Counted from the stretch's first letter, positions 9,308 to 19,317 are shown. The stretch: DNA of 64,000 nt from Pelistega europaea (GCF_013133775.1 NZ_JABGBO010000005.1:62001-126000); one strand, 5' to 3'. Notes: a model not told the origin generated them from the letters alone. Numbers and translations are program-made.

Positions 9308-10651
9308 TTAACCTTCCTTCTCAATCTTGTCGAGAGCCTTGCGTAACAAGGATGCATATTCATATTTACCGGGACAAACAAAGCTACAAAGTGCTAAGTC
9401 TTCTTCGTCTAATTCCAAGCAACCCAACGCTTGGGCACTATCTGTATCGCCAACGATTAAATCGCGTAGTAACAATGTTGGCAAAATATCTAGTGGCATG
9501 ATGCGTTCATAAGTACCAATAGGCACCATAGCACGCTCACTACCATGCATAGAAGAAGTAAAGTTAAAGAGTTTGTTTTTAAGGAAATGACCTAATGTCG
9601 TCCGTGTAATCGTGTACTTGTCCGCACTGGGTTTTACCCAACCAAACAGTTCTCGGTGACGGTCTTCTGCAATCACGGAAACTTGCAAATGATAACGTCC
9701 CAAATAGTCATGAGGACCTGTGGCAGTAGCACCATGAAGTACTGAGCCAGAAATCACACGATTCTCACCTGATTGCAACTCACCTGCCGTCAAATCAGAG
9801 ATTTTAGCGCCCAAGACGGTACGCACAAGACGAGGATTCTTGACTTGAGGCCCTGCCAAGGACACGATGCGAGAAGCATCAAGCTCACCAGTAGTAAACA
9901 AACGCCCAATCGCTATGACGTCTTGGTAATTAATACTCCAAACGGTTTTCTTGATACCTACAGGTTCAATAAAGTGAATGTGTGTACCTGTGAGACCTGC
10001 AGGGTGCACACCAGCAAACTCATGTACCTCAATATTGGTTACTGGAGCAGTGGGAATATCCGCTCCAAAGGCCTTACAGACGTGAACTTTGCGATCAGTA
10101 AGGCGACTAATCACAGTAAGACCATGCACAAAATCATCTTTACGCTCAGCAACAATAACAGTAGGGTCTGCTGCGAGAGGATTAGTATCCATCACATTGA
10201 CAAAAATCGCCGCAGGTTGAGCATCAATCGCCGGTACCTTGCTAAAGGGGCGTGTACGCAATGCTGTCCATAGACCAGAAGCGATTAAATTGGCACGCAC
10301 TTGCTCATTGCTTAACGCTACCAATGATGCAGCAGGATAACGCTCAAAAACGACCTGTTCATCTCCTTGTACAGAGATAACCACGGATTGCAATACTCGC
10401 TTCTCTCCACGATGAATAGCTACTACCTGCCCTGCTGCAGGTGCCGTATACACAACGCCAGGATTTTTCTTGTCTTCAAAAAGGACCTGCCCTTTTTTGA
10501 CAACACTTCCTTCTTGAACTTTCATGGAAGGACGCATCCCTACATATTCCTCACCGAGCAAAGCCACCTCTGTAACAGGGTTAGCATCATAGATAACTTG
10601 CTCAGGTTTACCTGCGATAGGTAAATCTAAACCTTTTTTGATTCTAATCAT
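9308..10651 (-). CDS. nqrA: Na+-NQR subunit A
   Basis: A 447-residue, mostly soluble cytoplasmic subunit and the first gene of the operon. It starts [16 protein letters not shown], the usual NqrA N-terminus, followed by a barrel-sandwich region with [17 protein letters not shown]. It docks on the membrane subunits near the quinone site. The operon promoter must lie in the 135 bp before the start; a TTGACA hexamer on the minus strand (10725-10730) and a TACAAT (10687-10692) are present but badly spaced for one promoter. Confidence 0.98.
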   Translation of the reverse strand: MIRIKKGLDLPIAGKPEQVIYDANPVTEVALLGEEYVGMRPSMKVQEGSVVKKGQVLFEDKKNPGVVYTAPAAGQVVAIHRGEKRVLQSVVISVQGDEQVVFERYPAASLVALSNEQVRANLIASGLWTALRTRPFSKVPAIDAQPAAIFVNVMDTNPLAADPTVIVAERKDDFVHGLTVISRLTDRKVHVCKAFGADIPTAPVTNIEVHEFAGVHPAGLTGTHIHFIEPVGIKKTVWSINYQDVIAIGRLFTTGELDASRIVSLAGPQVKNPRLVRTVLGAKISDLTAGELQSGENRVISGSVLHGATATGPHDYLGRYHLQVSVIAEDRHRELFGWVKPSADKYTITRTTLGHFLKNKLFNFTSSMHGSERAMVPIGTYERIMPLDILPTLLLRDLIVGDTDSAQALGCLELDEEDLALCSFVCPGKYEYASLLRKALDKIEKEG

Positions 10652-10777
10652 GTGTCTGGGTTAATGTCGTTAATTGATAACTCCCCATTGTAACCCAATC
10701 AGCTATTTCCAGCACGAAAAACCTTGTCAATTATTTAAATTTGATGAATTGCTCTTTATCTGTGCAAATTTATATGT

Positions 10778-10811
10778 AAAAAACAAGGCTCCTGCTTATA
10801 AACAGGAGCCT
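10778..10811 (-). terminator. Rho-independent terminator of ppa
   Basis: On the minus strand AGGCTCCTG and CAGGAGCCT form a 9-bp stem with an 8-base loop (10786-10811), followed by TTGTTTTTT. It is about 75 bp past the ppa stop and upstream of nqrA, so it separates the two units. Confidence 0.85.
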
Positions 10812-10886
10812 ATCCCTCTCATTTATACTCTCTAATAAGTAGATTCTCTGAGAGGCTTTTTATATACGAAAACAAAGACCACCAAG

Positions 10887-11414
10887 TTATTTTTGATAAC
10901 GCTCTGCACTCGCTTGGATTTCTGCTTTGGCAGCATCAGGACCTGCCCAACCAGTTACTTTTACCCATTTACCTTTTTCAAGGTCTTTGTAATGTTCAAA
11001 GAAGTGTTGAATTTGTTTTAATTCAGTTTCAGGTAAATCCTCTACAGATTTAATATTGCTGTACAGTGGGTAAAGTTTATCAACAGGTACTGCTAGTAAT
11101 TTAGCGTCTTGACCTGCTTCATCTTCCATTTGTAATACACCCAATGCACGGCATTTAATTACTGAACCCACTTGTACAGGGAATGGGGTCTTAACCAACA
11201 CATCAACAGGATCACCATCAAGTGATAATGTTTGAGGAATATAACCGTAGTTGCATGGGTAATGCATTGCTGTCAACATGAAGCGGTCAACAAATACTGC
11301 CCCACTTTCCTTGTCTACTTCATATTTAACAGGATCAGAATTCATAGGAATTTCAATCACAACATTGAATTCTTCAGGTAATTTAGAACCTGCAGGAACA
11401 TTTGCTAAACTCAT
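10887..11414 (-). CDS. ppa: Inorganic pyrophosphatase
   Basis: A family I soluble pyrophosphatase of 175 residues, the normal bacterial length. It hydrolyses PPi to two phosphates with Mg2+. The signature DGDPVDVLV is present with metal-binding Asp66, Asp68 and Asp71, and YGYIPQT lies just upstream. The gene stands alone, with a terminator downstream. Confidence 0.98.
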   Translation of the reverse strand: MSLANVPAGSKLPEEFNVVIEIPMNSDPVKYEVDKESGAVFVDRFMLTAMHYPCNYGYIPQTLSLDGDPVDVLVKTPFPVQVGSVIKCRALGVLQMEDEAGQDAKLLAVPVDKLYPLYSNIKSVEDLPETELKQIQHFFEHYKDLEKGKWVKVTGWAGPDAAKAEIQASAERYQK

Positions 11415-11603
11415 TTTTCTACCTTATAAAAAGTTGATAAAAGGGATTAAATCACCGATGACTGAACATATCACATCACCATGGTGAGCATATCTTGACC
11501 CTATTCTATTGCTTAAAACAAGTGAAGAAGGTCAAACGGTATAATACTAGCCAAACTGGCTTTGTACTGTATCAGCACTCAGTAATATGGCAAGTACTTT
11601 GCA

Positions 11604-12995
11604 CTATTCCTTGTTGGCATGGATACCAGGAATAGGAGCGGAATCAAAAAATTCGTCATCGGTTTTCTTATCAATAATACCACGCCCTGTCTCAACCTTA
11701 TTCGCAAGAAAATGATCATCCAGCTTCTTAAGGTTTTTTACATCAGGTGGTACCTCGGGATCGTTACTAGTATCTGCCGCAGCCAATACACCGCTATTAT
11801 CAGTAGCTGTAATAACAGAAGAACCAGATGCCAAACGCCAATGCTGCATTGCCTCTTGAGGACGTCCTTGACGGTCATTGAGCACCCCTAATAAGGCATG
11901 AACCTTGGCATTTTCTTGGAGATGCAGACTCTTGGTCAAATAACGCTCCGCTTGCCCCCATAATTTAGCCATTAAACATAACTGACCAAGAACACATAAC
12001 AACTCAGCACTATTTTCATTGACCGATAACCACTGCTGAACTTGATGAATACGATCATTAAGCTCAGAATCCGGGCATTTGACATACTGTGCTAAAAGGC
12101 GAGAATCTAATTGACGATTCAAGGCCAATTCTAATGCTTCTCGAGACTTACGGTATTCCTCTAGCTGATCATAACGGGTAGCAATGGTCAACGCCACATC
12201 TGCAATCGCTTTTTCCTCTCTACTGAGGGCTTGATAAAATGCTGTGGCCTCTTGATAGGAGGCATTGGCCATGTAAATAGTACCGTAGTGTTCCACCAAA
12301 GCATGGAACTCATTTTGCGTCAAGGCATACTTACGCAGCAACTGACGTGCCACATCAAACATTTTTAATGTATCACCTGTCTGACGGTATGCCCGTAAAA
12401 AAAGTTGTAAGACGTGAGTACTTTTAGCATCAACTGTTTTCACAAAAGCAAGATGCTCCAAAGCCGCTTGACCATTGCCCTGCTCTAGCAACAACTCTGC
12501 TTGTACTGTTGCCACCGCCGCCTCCAACTGAGGGGTAGATTGACTTTTCTGACGAGCTTCTTTTAACAAGGCATCTCGTTTATCATAATGTGCTAAATTA
12601 TGTGCTGCTCTTGCCGCTGCCAAGCTCGCTACAATTTGGCGTTTAGCATCCTTAGTATGGTCAACTAAACGCAATAGATTTTTTTCAGCTTTATCACTAC
12701 GCCCTTCGAGTAACTCAATCCAGCCTCTCTCAAGCAATAGAATATCTTTATCTGTATGACGTTTATCCGACCACTGTGATACTGCTTTGGGAAAGCTGAG
12801 AATCTTAGCAATTAAGCGTACCACAACATAAAACACAGCAAAAATAACCAATAAGCAAAGAATTGCTGTGAGTAAAGACATTGTACGACGCTCATCACCT
12901 GTAATAAGCATCACCACATCGGTATTGTTTCTGAGAAAGAACACTGCAAGGATTGCCAAGCCAAACAGAATTAATAATTTGATAATTGCTCGCAT
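11604..12995 (-). CDS. hemY: HemY-like TPR membrane protein
   Basis: A 463-residue inner-membrane protein with two N-terminal helices (about 5-23 and 40-66, the HemY_N domain) and a long periplasmic region of tetratricopeptide-like helices. In proteobacteria hemY follows hemX in the hemC-D operon; despite the name it is not the oxygen-dependent protoporphyrinogen oxidase, and its exact role in haem metabolism is uncertain. It starts 13 bp after hemX. Confidence 0.92.
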   Translation of the reverse strand: MRAIIKLLILFGLAILAVFFLRNNTDVVMLITGDERRTMSLLTAILCLLVIFAVFYVVVRLIAKILSFPKAVSQWSDKRHTDKDILLLERGWIELLEGRSDKAEKNLLRLVDHTKDAKRQIVASLAAARAAHNLAHYDKRDALLKEARQKSQSTPQLEAAVATVQAELLLEQGNGQAALEHLAFVKTVDAKSTHVLQLFLRAYRQTGDTLKMFDVARQLLRKYALTQNEFHALVEHYGTIYMANASYQEATAFYQALSREEKAIADVALTIATRYDQLEEYRKSREALELALNRQLDSRLLAQYVKCPDSELNDRIHQVQQWLSVNENSAELLCVLGQLCLMAKLWGQAERYLTKSLHLQENAKVHALLGVLNDRQGRPQEAMQHWRLASGSSVITATDNSGVLAAADTSNDPEVPPDVKNLKKLDDHFLANKVETGRGIIDKKTDDEFFDSAPIPGIHANKE

Positions 12996-13008
12996 AGTTT
13001 TTCCCTTG

Positions 13009-15033
13009 TTAGTTATCTAATCGTAATTGACGGGCAAGTTGCTCTAATGCTTGCTGAGTACGCTGCAAGTCAGGTAACTGTGAAGCAACAGAAGTGCCTG
13101 CTAGCTGATGGGCTAAAGCTACAGCTTGTTGTACAACATCGACATTGGTATTGTAATAAGTTGTCAATGCATGTTCGACTTTTTGCATCGCTTCTGCCCA
13201 AATAGTTTGTTGACGTTTTAATAAGGCTTCTTGTGCAATGCTTAGTTGACGCAATGTTTCTTCTCGTAATTGCTGTACCTGTTCAACCGACATAAGTGCC
13301 ACTTCTGGATTGGAGAGCTTTTCAACCTTAATTAACCCTCCTAAATCTGAACGAATCGCGTTATAAGCATCACCAGAAAATTTCTCAACATGGTTAATCG
13401 CCTTGTCTAACCACGAAGTTGTCTCTGCAGGTGTTGCCGCATTGGTCTCCTGTATTTCAGAGGATTCCACAGGCACAATCACACCCTGACCACTTTCAGC
13501 ACTAACAAAAGGTGCAACTTTTAATAATTCTGAAAGCCCCTTGGTCGCTTGGAATAACTTGTCCAAATTCACGTCTGTCGAGGCTTTAAGTGTATCAATA
13601 TCTTGTTCAACAGCTAAACGCACTGCTTTCCACTCATCACCACTTTGTAAAGCCAATGTTGACTCAAGTACTGCCAAGGCTTTTAAAGTGTTTTCCTTGC
13701 TCACGCGTACAGTACGCTCAAAATCAGCTGACTGATACAACTGTGTCAGATTATGCAAAGTCTGCCGTAAAGCCTGTTGTTGCTCTGATTTCACTTGCTG
13801 ATCAGCCATTGCTGCCTGCGCTGCTTTAAGCTGTTCGGTAAGTTGAGCGATTTGTTGCTCTTGTTGTTTTAATGCTGCCGATAAAGAAGCTACACTAGCA
13901 TCTGAGGCAGGAGTGTTTGCCACCTCAGTAGATGCACCAGCAGATGTCGTTGAGGCAGTATTATCCGAGCCTGTTGGGGGAGGTGTGGTGTTATCCGCAT
14001 CTGCAGAAGGCTGTGCTGAGCTATCAGAGGCTGTAGGTGCCGCTGAGCTGTCAGAAGCTGTAGATGTTGCAGAGCTGTCAGAGGCTGTAGATGCGGCTGA
14101 GCTGTCAGAAGCTGTAGATGTTGCTGAGCTATCAGAAGCTGTAGATGTTGTTGAGCTGTCAGAAGCTGTAGATGCCGCTGAGCTGTCAGAAGCTGTAGGT
14201 GCCGCTGAGCTGTCAGAAGCTGTAGATGTTGCAGAGCTGTCAGAGGCTGTAGATGCCGCTGAGCTATCAGAAGCTGTAGGCGCTGCTGAGCTATCAGAAG
14301 CTGTAGATGTTGCTGAGCTGTCAGAGGCTGTAGATGCTGAACTACTCGTTGTATTTTCTGGTGTCGACTCTGAACCTGCAGTCATATTTGCTTTATCTGC
14401 ATTATCGGCAGACGCTGAATCCGCACTGGTATTATCATTGCTCACCACACTCTCTGAGCTACCAATAAAACCTTGTTCTTTGGCATAATAATAACCGCCA
14501 CCAATAAGTGCTGCCAATGCAACAATAGTCATCACTGATTTACCAACATTACCCTTTTTGGATGTACCTGCGGTATCCGTACTAGTGGAATCGTCTTGTC
14601 CATCATCACCAATCTTCTGCTCATCAAAATGAGAAACTGCCGCTTCTGCTGCCGTCTCAAGAGACGCAGCCTCTGTTGACAACTGCTCTTTTGTTTCAGC
14701 TTCAAAAGATTTATCCGAAGTACAAGGTTTCTCCTGCTCAGAGTTAAGTGATTCTGTTGAAGACTCGATGGAATTCTCAACTTTTTTTGTTGGTGCCGAT
14801 GTCGCCACAAACCCCTCAAGAGCAACCTTAGCCAACTCAGAGGTCGCCGAACTATCTTGTTGATGTGTTTCTACTTGTACTAGTGGTTCATTTTCTTTCA
14901 TAGCGCCTGACCCTTGTTGATGTGATATTGGATTTGACAATGTCGACTCTGTCGCACTCACGCTGACATCCTTATGTTGTTGACGTTGGCGAGGAACACG
15001 TCTCCCTGTACGATATTTATGCCGTTGTGTCAT
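13009..15033 (-). CDS. hemX: HemX-like protein with a 12-unit Ser-rich repeat
   Basis: Counted from 15072 the frame has 687 residues; the ATG at 15033 (MTQRHKYR) is preferred because GGGGG lies 7 bases before it, whereas the ATG at 15072 has no good ribosome site. There is a long charged cytoplasmic N-terminus, one membrane helix (about residues 180-200 of the long form), a linker of twelve 9-residue repeats of the TASDSSAAS type (about 244-352), then a coiled coil and the conserved HemX domain. It is often annotated as uroporphyrinogen-III C-methyltransferase, but it lacks methyltransferase motifs. The role is unproven. Confidence 0.88.
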   Translation of the reverse strand: MTQRHKYRTGRRVPRQRQQHKDVSVSATESTLSNPISHQQGSGAMKENEPLVQVETHQQDSSATSELAKVALEGFVATSAPTKKVENSIESSTESLNSEQEKPCTSDKSFEAETKEQLSTEAASLETAAEAAVSHFDEQKIGDDGQDDSTSTDTAGTSKKGNVGKSVMTIVALAALIGGGYYYAKEQGFIGSSESVVSNDNTSADSASADNADKANMTAGSESTPENTTSSSASTASDSSATSTASDSSAAPTASDSSAASTASDSSATSTASDSSAAPTASDSSAASTASDSSTTSTASDSSATSTASDSSAASTASDSSATSTASDSSAAPTASDSSAQPSADADNTTPPPTGSDNTASTTSAGASTEVANTPASDASVASLSAALKQQEQQIAQLTEQLKAAQAAMADQQVKSEQQQALRQTLHNLTQLYQSADFERTVRVSKENTLKALAVLESTLALQSGDEWKAVRLAVEQDIDTLKASTDVNLDKLFQATKGLSELLKVAPFVSAESGQGVIVPVESSEIQETNAATPAETTSWLDKAINHVEKFSGDAYNAIRSDLGGLIKVEKLSNPEVALMSVEQVQQLREETLRQLSIAQEALLKRQQTIWAEAMQKVEHALTTYYNTNVDVVQQAVALAHQLAGTSVASQLPDLQRTQQALEQLARQLRLDN
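14017..14340. repeat. Twelve 27-bp repeats inside hemX
   Basis: The repeated 9-codon unit reads [S/P]TASDSSA[A/T] on the coding strand. Units are nearly identical at the DNA level, so copy number can change by recombination or slippage without shifting the frame. The opposite strand is also open through the repeats, which explains a spurious antisense frame of Ala-Glu-Leu-Ser repeats. Confidence 0.92.
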
Positions 15034-15073
15034 CTCAAACCCCCGAATACTATTAGTACATTTTATACGCATT

Positions 15074-16306
15074 TTAGCCTATTATGTCTAGATACCTAGC
15101 AATCGCACTACTTATCCGCGTATTTTCTGCTGGGACAATAGAAATATCCTGTTCTGACAGGTGAATTTCACCATGACTTAAACTAGCCATGCATTGCTGT
15201 AAAGTCATAGCGATACGTTGATGAATCACCCAAAAATGGTGTTTGCAAAGCAACGACTTATCCACCATAGCGTGTTTTTCCACATAATCACAAGATGGAT
15301 GAGAAAGCCCATCAAAAATACCTAGTTGGAATAAGGTAGGCAACATCGCCTCTACCCCTTCACTACTTGTGAACAACCACTGCACGGTAGTAGACAGAGG
15401 CAAGGATTGAAAAACCTGAATTTGTTCTTTTGTCAATGTAGCAGGTACTCTTCGATACATCGGTAAAGTGACCACATCAATACCATATTTTTGACATTGT
15501 TCTTGCAACCAATCACGACCTGTTTCTGCACGCACTATCAGTATTTTATGTAGTTTTTTCAACCTATCCTGAGCCACTAAAGTATCCCACAATGCCTCAG
15601 AGTCATTACCATTTACAGGAGATATAATGTCCGATTGACCACCAACTATTTGGTACAAGTAATCACGTGTGGATTGACCTACACAAAGTAAGGCAGCATT
15701 AATAGACTTTACCAACGGGGGAAAAATTGATGTAGGGGCATTATCCTCTTTTACCCCCCTGCCACCTTGCTCAACATCGCTGTCTTTTGCGGTTGTGTGA
15801 CTGGGACTTTCCCCTAACAAAGCCCTATTTGCACCTATTCCACCTTGCTCAACATAGCTGTCTTTTGCGGTTGTGTGATAATTTGATGATTGGGTTGAGT
15901 TGTTATCAGTCGCCTTGGTAAATAATTGGAAAAAGCATTCTGCCGCATAGGCACTAACAAAGAAAATGGCATCAAAAGTATGAATGTTTTCTAGCGTGAG
16001 TCTATCCTTATCAGCTAACTCTGCCCAACTAAAAGGTTTTAACGCTAAAGCAGGCATAGAAAGAATCTGTACCCTACTCTTCTCTTTACAAGAGATAGAA
16101 GAAAACTGCTTTGCAGAAATATGAGGCTGACGATTGTCAATAGAAACTTTGGACTGACAATCATCTATGGAAATATGAAGCCGACGATTGTCAATAGAAA
16201 CTTCAGACTGACAATCATCTATGGAAACATTGCATAGGTTCAATAAGTCAGAAGCCAAGGCTTGATTCTTGGCTTCTGGACGGGTAAGAACAATTAGGTG
16301 GTGCAT
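15074..16306 (-). CDS. hemD: Uroporphyrinogen-III synthase, enlarged by repeat insertions
   Basis: HemD cyclises hydroxymethylbilane to uroporphyrinogen III with inversion of ring D. The ends look normal: HHLIVLTRPEAKNQALASDLL at the N-terminus and a C-terminal half with VQWLFTSSEGVEAM. At 410 residues it is about 150 longer than usual. The excess lies in two in-frame stretches: around residues 28-63, made of SIDDCQS / SIDNR repeats, and around residues 140-185, with a twice-repeated HTTAKDS.VEQGG. Both are direct repeats in DNA. It starts 12 bp after hemC. The gene appears intact; activity is inferred. Confidence 0.88.
   Translation of the reverse strand: MHHLIVLTRPEAKNQALASDLLNLCNVSIDDCQSEVSIDNRRLHISIDDCQSKVSIDNRQPHISAKQFSSISCKEKSRVQILSMPALALKPFSWAELADKDRLTLENIHTFDAIFFVSAYAAECFFQLFTKATDNNSTQSSNYHTTAKDSYVEQGGIGANRALLGESPSHTTAKDSDVEQGGRGVKEDNAPTSIFPPLVKSINAALLCVGQSTRDYLYQIVGGQSDIISPVNGNDSEALWDTLVAQDRLKKLHKILIVRAETGRDWLQEQCQKYGIDVVTLPMYRRVPATLTKEQIQVFQSLPLSTTVQWLFTSSEGVEAMLPTLFQLGIFDGLSHPSCDYVEKHAMVDKSLLCKHHFWVIHQRIAMTLQQCMASLSHGEIHLSEQDISIVPAENTRISSAIARYLDIIG
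15762..15878. repeat. 39-bp direct repeat inside hemD (78-bp period)
   Basis: The segment beginning CCACCTTGCTCAACAT occurs at 15762-15800 and 15840-15878. The period of 78 bp is 26 codons, so the frame is kept. The protein reads HTTAKDSYVEQGG and HTTAKDSDVEQGG. Confidence 0.88.
16116..16232. repeat. 54-bp palindrome-bearing direct repeat inside hemD
   Basis: Two 54-bp units (16116-16169 and 16170-16223) and the start of a third. Each contains GATTGTCA and its reverse complement TGACAATC about 15 bases apart, so each unit can fold. The period is 18 codons and the frame is kept. Confidence 0.9.
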
Positions 16307-16318
16307 AACTTTGAGTTA

Positions 16319-17272
16319 TTAGGAAGCCTTGGCTTGAGCGAGTGCTTGCTCTACCAATGCTTGCCCCCCTTTAGCTTTAAGTTGCTGAGCCACTTCTACG
16401 CCTAACTCTTTGGCTTGAGAAACAGGACCAGACAACTCAGCACGTAAAATCTGCTTACCATCAGTTGATGCCACCAATGCACGAATAGCTAGCATATTAT
16501 CCTGTAATGTCGCATGAGCAGCCAACGGCACTTGGCAAGAGCCTCCCAATACAAAGGATACTGCTCGCTCAGCAGCTACACAGCTCTGTGTTGTACTATC
16601 AACTAATGGCTGCAATAGAGCAAACATATCTGTACGACTTTCTAAGATTTCAATGCCTAACGCCCCTTGACCTGCTGCTGGCAAACTATCGTCAATAGAA
16701 AGATAGGCACGAATACGATTAGCTAAACCGAGACGTTTTAAGCCTGCAGCAGCCAGAATAATTGCCGCATATTGCCCCTCATCTAGCTTGCGTAAACGAG
16801 TATCTAAATTACCTCGTAATGGTTTGACTTCTAAATGCGGATAACGTTCACGAATTTGAGCTTCTCGGCGAAGACTGGAAGTCCCCACAATAGCCCCAGC
16901 AGGCAAATCCGCTAGACTTGCATAGTTAGGAGAAACAAAAGCATCACGAGGATCTTCACGTTCCATCACACAGGCAAGTTGAAATGGCGATTGTAAATCC
17001 ACAGGAACATCTTTAAGAGAATGCACGGCTAAATCAGCACGACCATCTAATAAGGCGGTTTCAAGTTCTTTGACAAACAATCCTTTACCACCCACCTTGG
17101 ATAAGGTTTTATCTAAAATCTGATCTCCTCGTGTCGTCATCTTGAGCAACTCAACTTGGGTATCAGGATAAAGCGCAGATAATCGGGCTTGTACGTGTTC
17201 TGCCTGCCATAATGCCAAACGACTCTCTCGTGTCGCAATAACAATCTTTGATGGAATTTGCTTAACTGCCAT
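16319..17272 (-). CDS. hemC: Porphobilinogen deaminase (hydroxymethylbilane synthase)
   Basis: A 317-residue enzyme that joins four porphobilinogens into hydroxymethylbilane. Visible motifs are [16 protein letters not shown] (12-27), HSLKDVP with the catalytic Asp (84-90), and GGSCQVPLA with Cys246, which holds the dipyrromethane cofactor. Length is normal. A good ribosome site (AGGAAA) precedes the ATG. It is the first haem gene of the cluster and lies 15 bp after a small membrane-protein gene. Confidence 0.98.
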   Translation of the reverse strand: MAVKQIPSKIVIATRESRLALWQAEHVQARLSALYPDTQVELLKMTTRGDQILDKTLSKVGGKGLFVKELETALLDGRADLAVHSLKDVPVDLQSPFQLACVMEREDPRDAFVSPNYASLADLPAGAIVGTSSLRREAQIRERYPHLEVKPLRGNLDTRLRKLDEGQYAAIILAAAGLKRLGLANRIRAYLSIDDSLPAAGQGALGIEILESRTDMFALLQPLVDSTTQSCVAAERAVSFVLGGSCQVPLAAHATLQDNMLAIRALVASTDGKQILRAELSGPVSQAKELGVEVAQQLKAKGGQALVEQALAQAKAS

Positions 17273-17287
17273 GCTTTTTCCTATCTT

Positions 17288-17398
17288 CTAGCGTAAATAA
17301 TTAGCTGCTACAGTAAGTACTACACCTAGAATAAATACAATACCTAACCATTGCAATAGCGATAAGTGTGTTTTTTGTTTATCCACTTGATTACTCAT
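17288..17398 (-). CDS. Small single-helix membrane protein, unknown
   Basis: A 36-codon frame from ATG at 17398 to TAG at 17290-17288. The translation begins MSNQVDKQKTHLSLLQW and ends VVLTVAANYLR; residues about 15-34 form one hydrophobic helix. AAGAGG lies 8 bases before the ATG, a convincing ribosome site, and hemC begins 15 bp after the stop, so the two are probably cotranscribed. I do not recognise the family. It is below common gene-calling length limits. Confidence 0.65.
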   Translation of the reverse strand: MSNQVDKQKTHLSLLQWLGIVFILGVVLTVAANYLR

Positions 17399-17463
17399 AA
17401 CCAACCTCTTCTTACATTCGACAAACACCCACATACGCTATGGCAGTGTAGGTGATTAATACG

Positions 17464-18246
17464 TTACGCTGCATTTATTTGGGCCTTTTTACGTTTTGCC
17501 AGAATGAGGCCAACCACCACAACAAATAAAGCACCAATAATTTCTGCTGTTAACTTAATATTCTTAGGAATACAATGAGAAAGTGTCTCTAACTTGGTTA
17601 AGTCGCACTCAGGAATGACATTGAACCAGTTGACAATCTGCCCTTCGGTGAAAAGCCACTCAATGACTTTAACATCCGTCAAGAACATACCACCTGCAAT
17701 CCAACCGAGTAAGGCACCACCACCAATCACTACAATAGGGAAACGGTCAATAAGTTTAAGCACAAGTGTACTTCCCCAAATAATAATGGGAACAGAAACC
17801 AGTAAACCAAAAATCACATAACCCATTTGGTGGTCTGCATGAGAATGTTGTGCAGCCCCTGCAATAGCGATAACATTATCTAGACTCATCACAAAGTCAG
17901 CCACGATAATGGTCTTGACGGCGGACCAAATCGTTGTACCCCCTTGAATGCTATCATGCCCCTCGTCTTCAGGAAGCAAGAGTTTGATACCAATCCATAG
18001 TAACAATACACCACCGACCACTTTAACAAATGGAATTTGAAGCAATTCCATCGCTACAAAAATCAATGCAATACGCATAGCAATGGCACCTGCAGTCCCC
18101 CACAGAATACCTTGCATACGTTTGGATTTTTCTAAATTGCGTGAAGCCAATGCAATCACAACAGCATTATCACCACCGAGTAGAATGTCGATCATGACAA
18201 TACTACCCACTACACCCCAGTGAATTGATTCAAACCACTCTAACAT
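17464..18246 (-). CDS. TerC family integral membrane protein
   Basis: A 260-residue protein with about seven membrane helices. The paired acidic motifs of the TerC family are present: DILLGGDNAVVIALA (20-34) and ADFVMSLDNVIAIAGAA (around 115-132), which are thought to bind divalent metal. Relatives are linked to Mn2+ export or metal loading of secreted enzymes; the substrate here is inferred at best. It follows sucD on the same strand, beyond a terminator. Confidence 0.9.
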   Translation of the reverse strand: MLEWFESIHWGVVGSIVMIDILLGGDNAVVIALASRNLEKSKRMQGILWGTAGAIAMRIALIFVAMELLQIPFVKVVGGVLLLWIGIKLLLPEDEGHDSIQGGTTIWSAVKTIIVADFVMSLDNVIAIAGAAQHSHADHQMGYVIFGLLVSVPIIIWGSTLVLKLIDRFPIVVIGGGALLGWIAGGMFLTDVKVIEWLFTEGQIVNWFNVIPECDLTKLETLSHCIPKNIKLTAEIIGALFVVVVGLILAKRKKAQINAA

Positions 18247-18381
18247 GTCCTTCCTTTAAAGCATCGATAAGAGAACAAATACCCTTAAACATAAGGGACT
18301 ATCAAACGCTATAGTTTACCTTAAAAACCTCAAATATACGTGCAATAACACAGTATGTAACTGTTTTTTAGATTAATGAAT

Positions 18382-18416
18382 AAAAAAGCCGCCACTACGT
18401 TAGTAATGACGGCTTT
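18382..18416 (-). terminator. Terminator of sucCD
   Basis: On the minus strand an AAAGCCG / CGGCTTT stem with inner pairing is followed by TTTTTT. It begins 20 bp past the sucD stop. Confidence 0.85.
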
Positions 18417-18435
18417 GTCGAAAGAAGTTAAATTA

Positions 18436-19317
18436 TTAAAGAATAGACTTCAATAATTTACCCATTTCTGATGGATTGCGTGTTGTCTTGATACCGCACT
18501 CTTCCATCACAGCTAATTTAGCTTCTGCTGTATCGGCACCACCAGAAATCAAGGCACCTGCGTGACCCATGCGTTTACCTGGAGGCGCTGTAACACCAGC
18601 AATAAAGCCAACGATTGGTTTTTTCATGTTGTCTTTAGCCCATAAAGCTGCATTCACTTCGTCTGGACCACCGATTTCACCAATCATGATAACGGCATCA
18701 GTATCTGGGTCATCATTGAACATCTTCAATACATCAATGTGTTTAAGACCATTGATTGGATCACCACCAATACCCACCGCAGAAGATTGACCTAAACCTA
18801 GTTCAGTTACTTGAGCCACTGCTTCATAAGTCAATGTACCAGAACGTGAAACGATACCGATACGACCTTTGCGGTGAATATGACCAGGCATAATACCGAT
18901 TTTGATTTCGTCAGGCGTGATTAAACCTGGGCAGTTAGGACCTAATAACAAGGTTTTGCTATTAAGCTCACGCATACGATTGCGCACTTCTAACATATCA
19001 CGAACAGGAATACCCTCTGTGATACAAATAGCCAAATCTAACTCTGCTTCAACAGCCTCTAAAATCGCTGCTGCAGCACCAGCTGGTGGCACGTAAATCA
19101 CAGAAACAGTCGCACCTGTCTCTGCTTTAGCTTCTTTAACTGTACCGTAAATAGGTACACCTTCAAAGTCCTCACCTGCACGTTTTGGATTTACACCAGC
19201 CACGAAGCATTCTTTACCGTTGGCATACTCGCGGCACATACGAGTGTGGAATTGACCAGTTTTACCAGTGATACCTTGGGTAATCACTTTGGTGTCTTTA
19301 TTGATAAGAATAGACAT
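18436..19317 (-). CDS. sucD: Succinyl-CoA synthetase alpha subunit
   Basis: A 293-residue subunit of the TCA-cycle enzyme that converts succinyl-CoA to succinate with ATP or GTP formation. The CoA-binding N-terminal fold (VITQGITGKTGQFHT) and the active-site His in GHAGALISGG near residue 247 are visible, as is GPNCPG. It lies 11 bp after sucC. Confidence 0.98.
   Translation of the reverse strand: MSILINKDTKVITQGITGKTGQFHTRMCREYANGKECFVAGVNPKRAGEDFEGVPIYGTVKEAKAETGATVSVIYVPPAGAAAAILEAVEAELDLAICITEGIPVRDMLEVRNRMRELNSKTLLLGPNCPGLITPDEIKIGIMPGHIHRKGRIGIVSRSGTLTYEAVAQVTELGLGQSSAVGIGGDPINGLKHIDVLKMFNDDPDTDAVIMIGEIGGPDEVNAALWAKDNMKKPIVGFIAGVTAPPGKRMGHAGALISGGADTAEAKLAVMEECGIKTTRNPSEMGKLLKSIL

Noticed and set aside
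9773-10273. Plus-strand frame of 166 codons inside nqrA
   Set aside because: Antisense to a highly conserved gene, composition unlike neighbours, no recognisable motif.
13913-14488. Plus-strand frame of 191 codons with AELSEAVDV repeats
   Set aside because: It is the reverse complement of the hemX repeats; a 27-bp unit without stops stays open on both strands. No ribosome site and no family resemblance.
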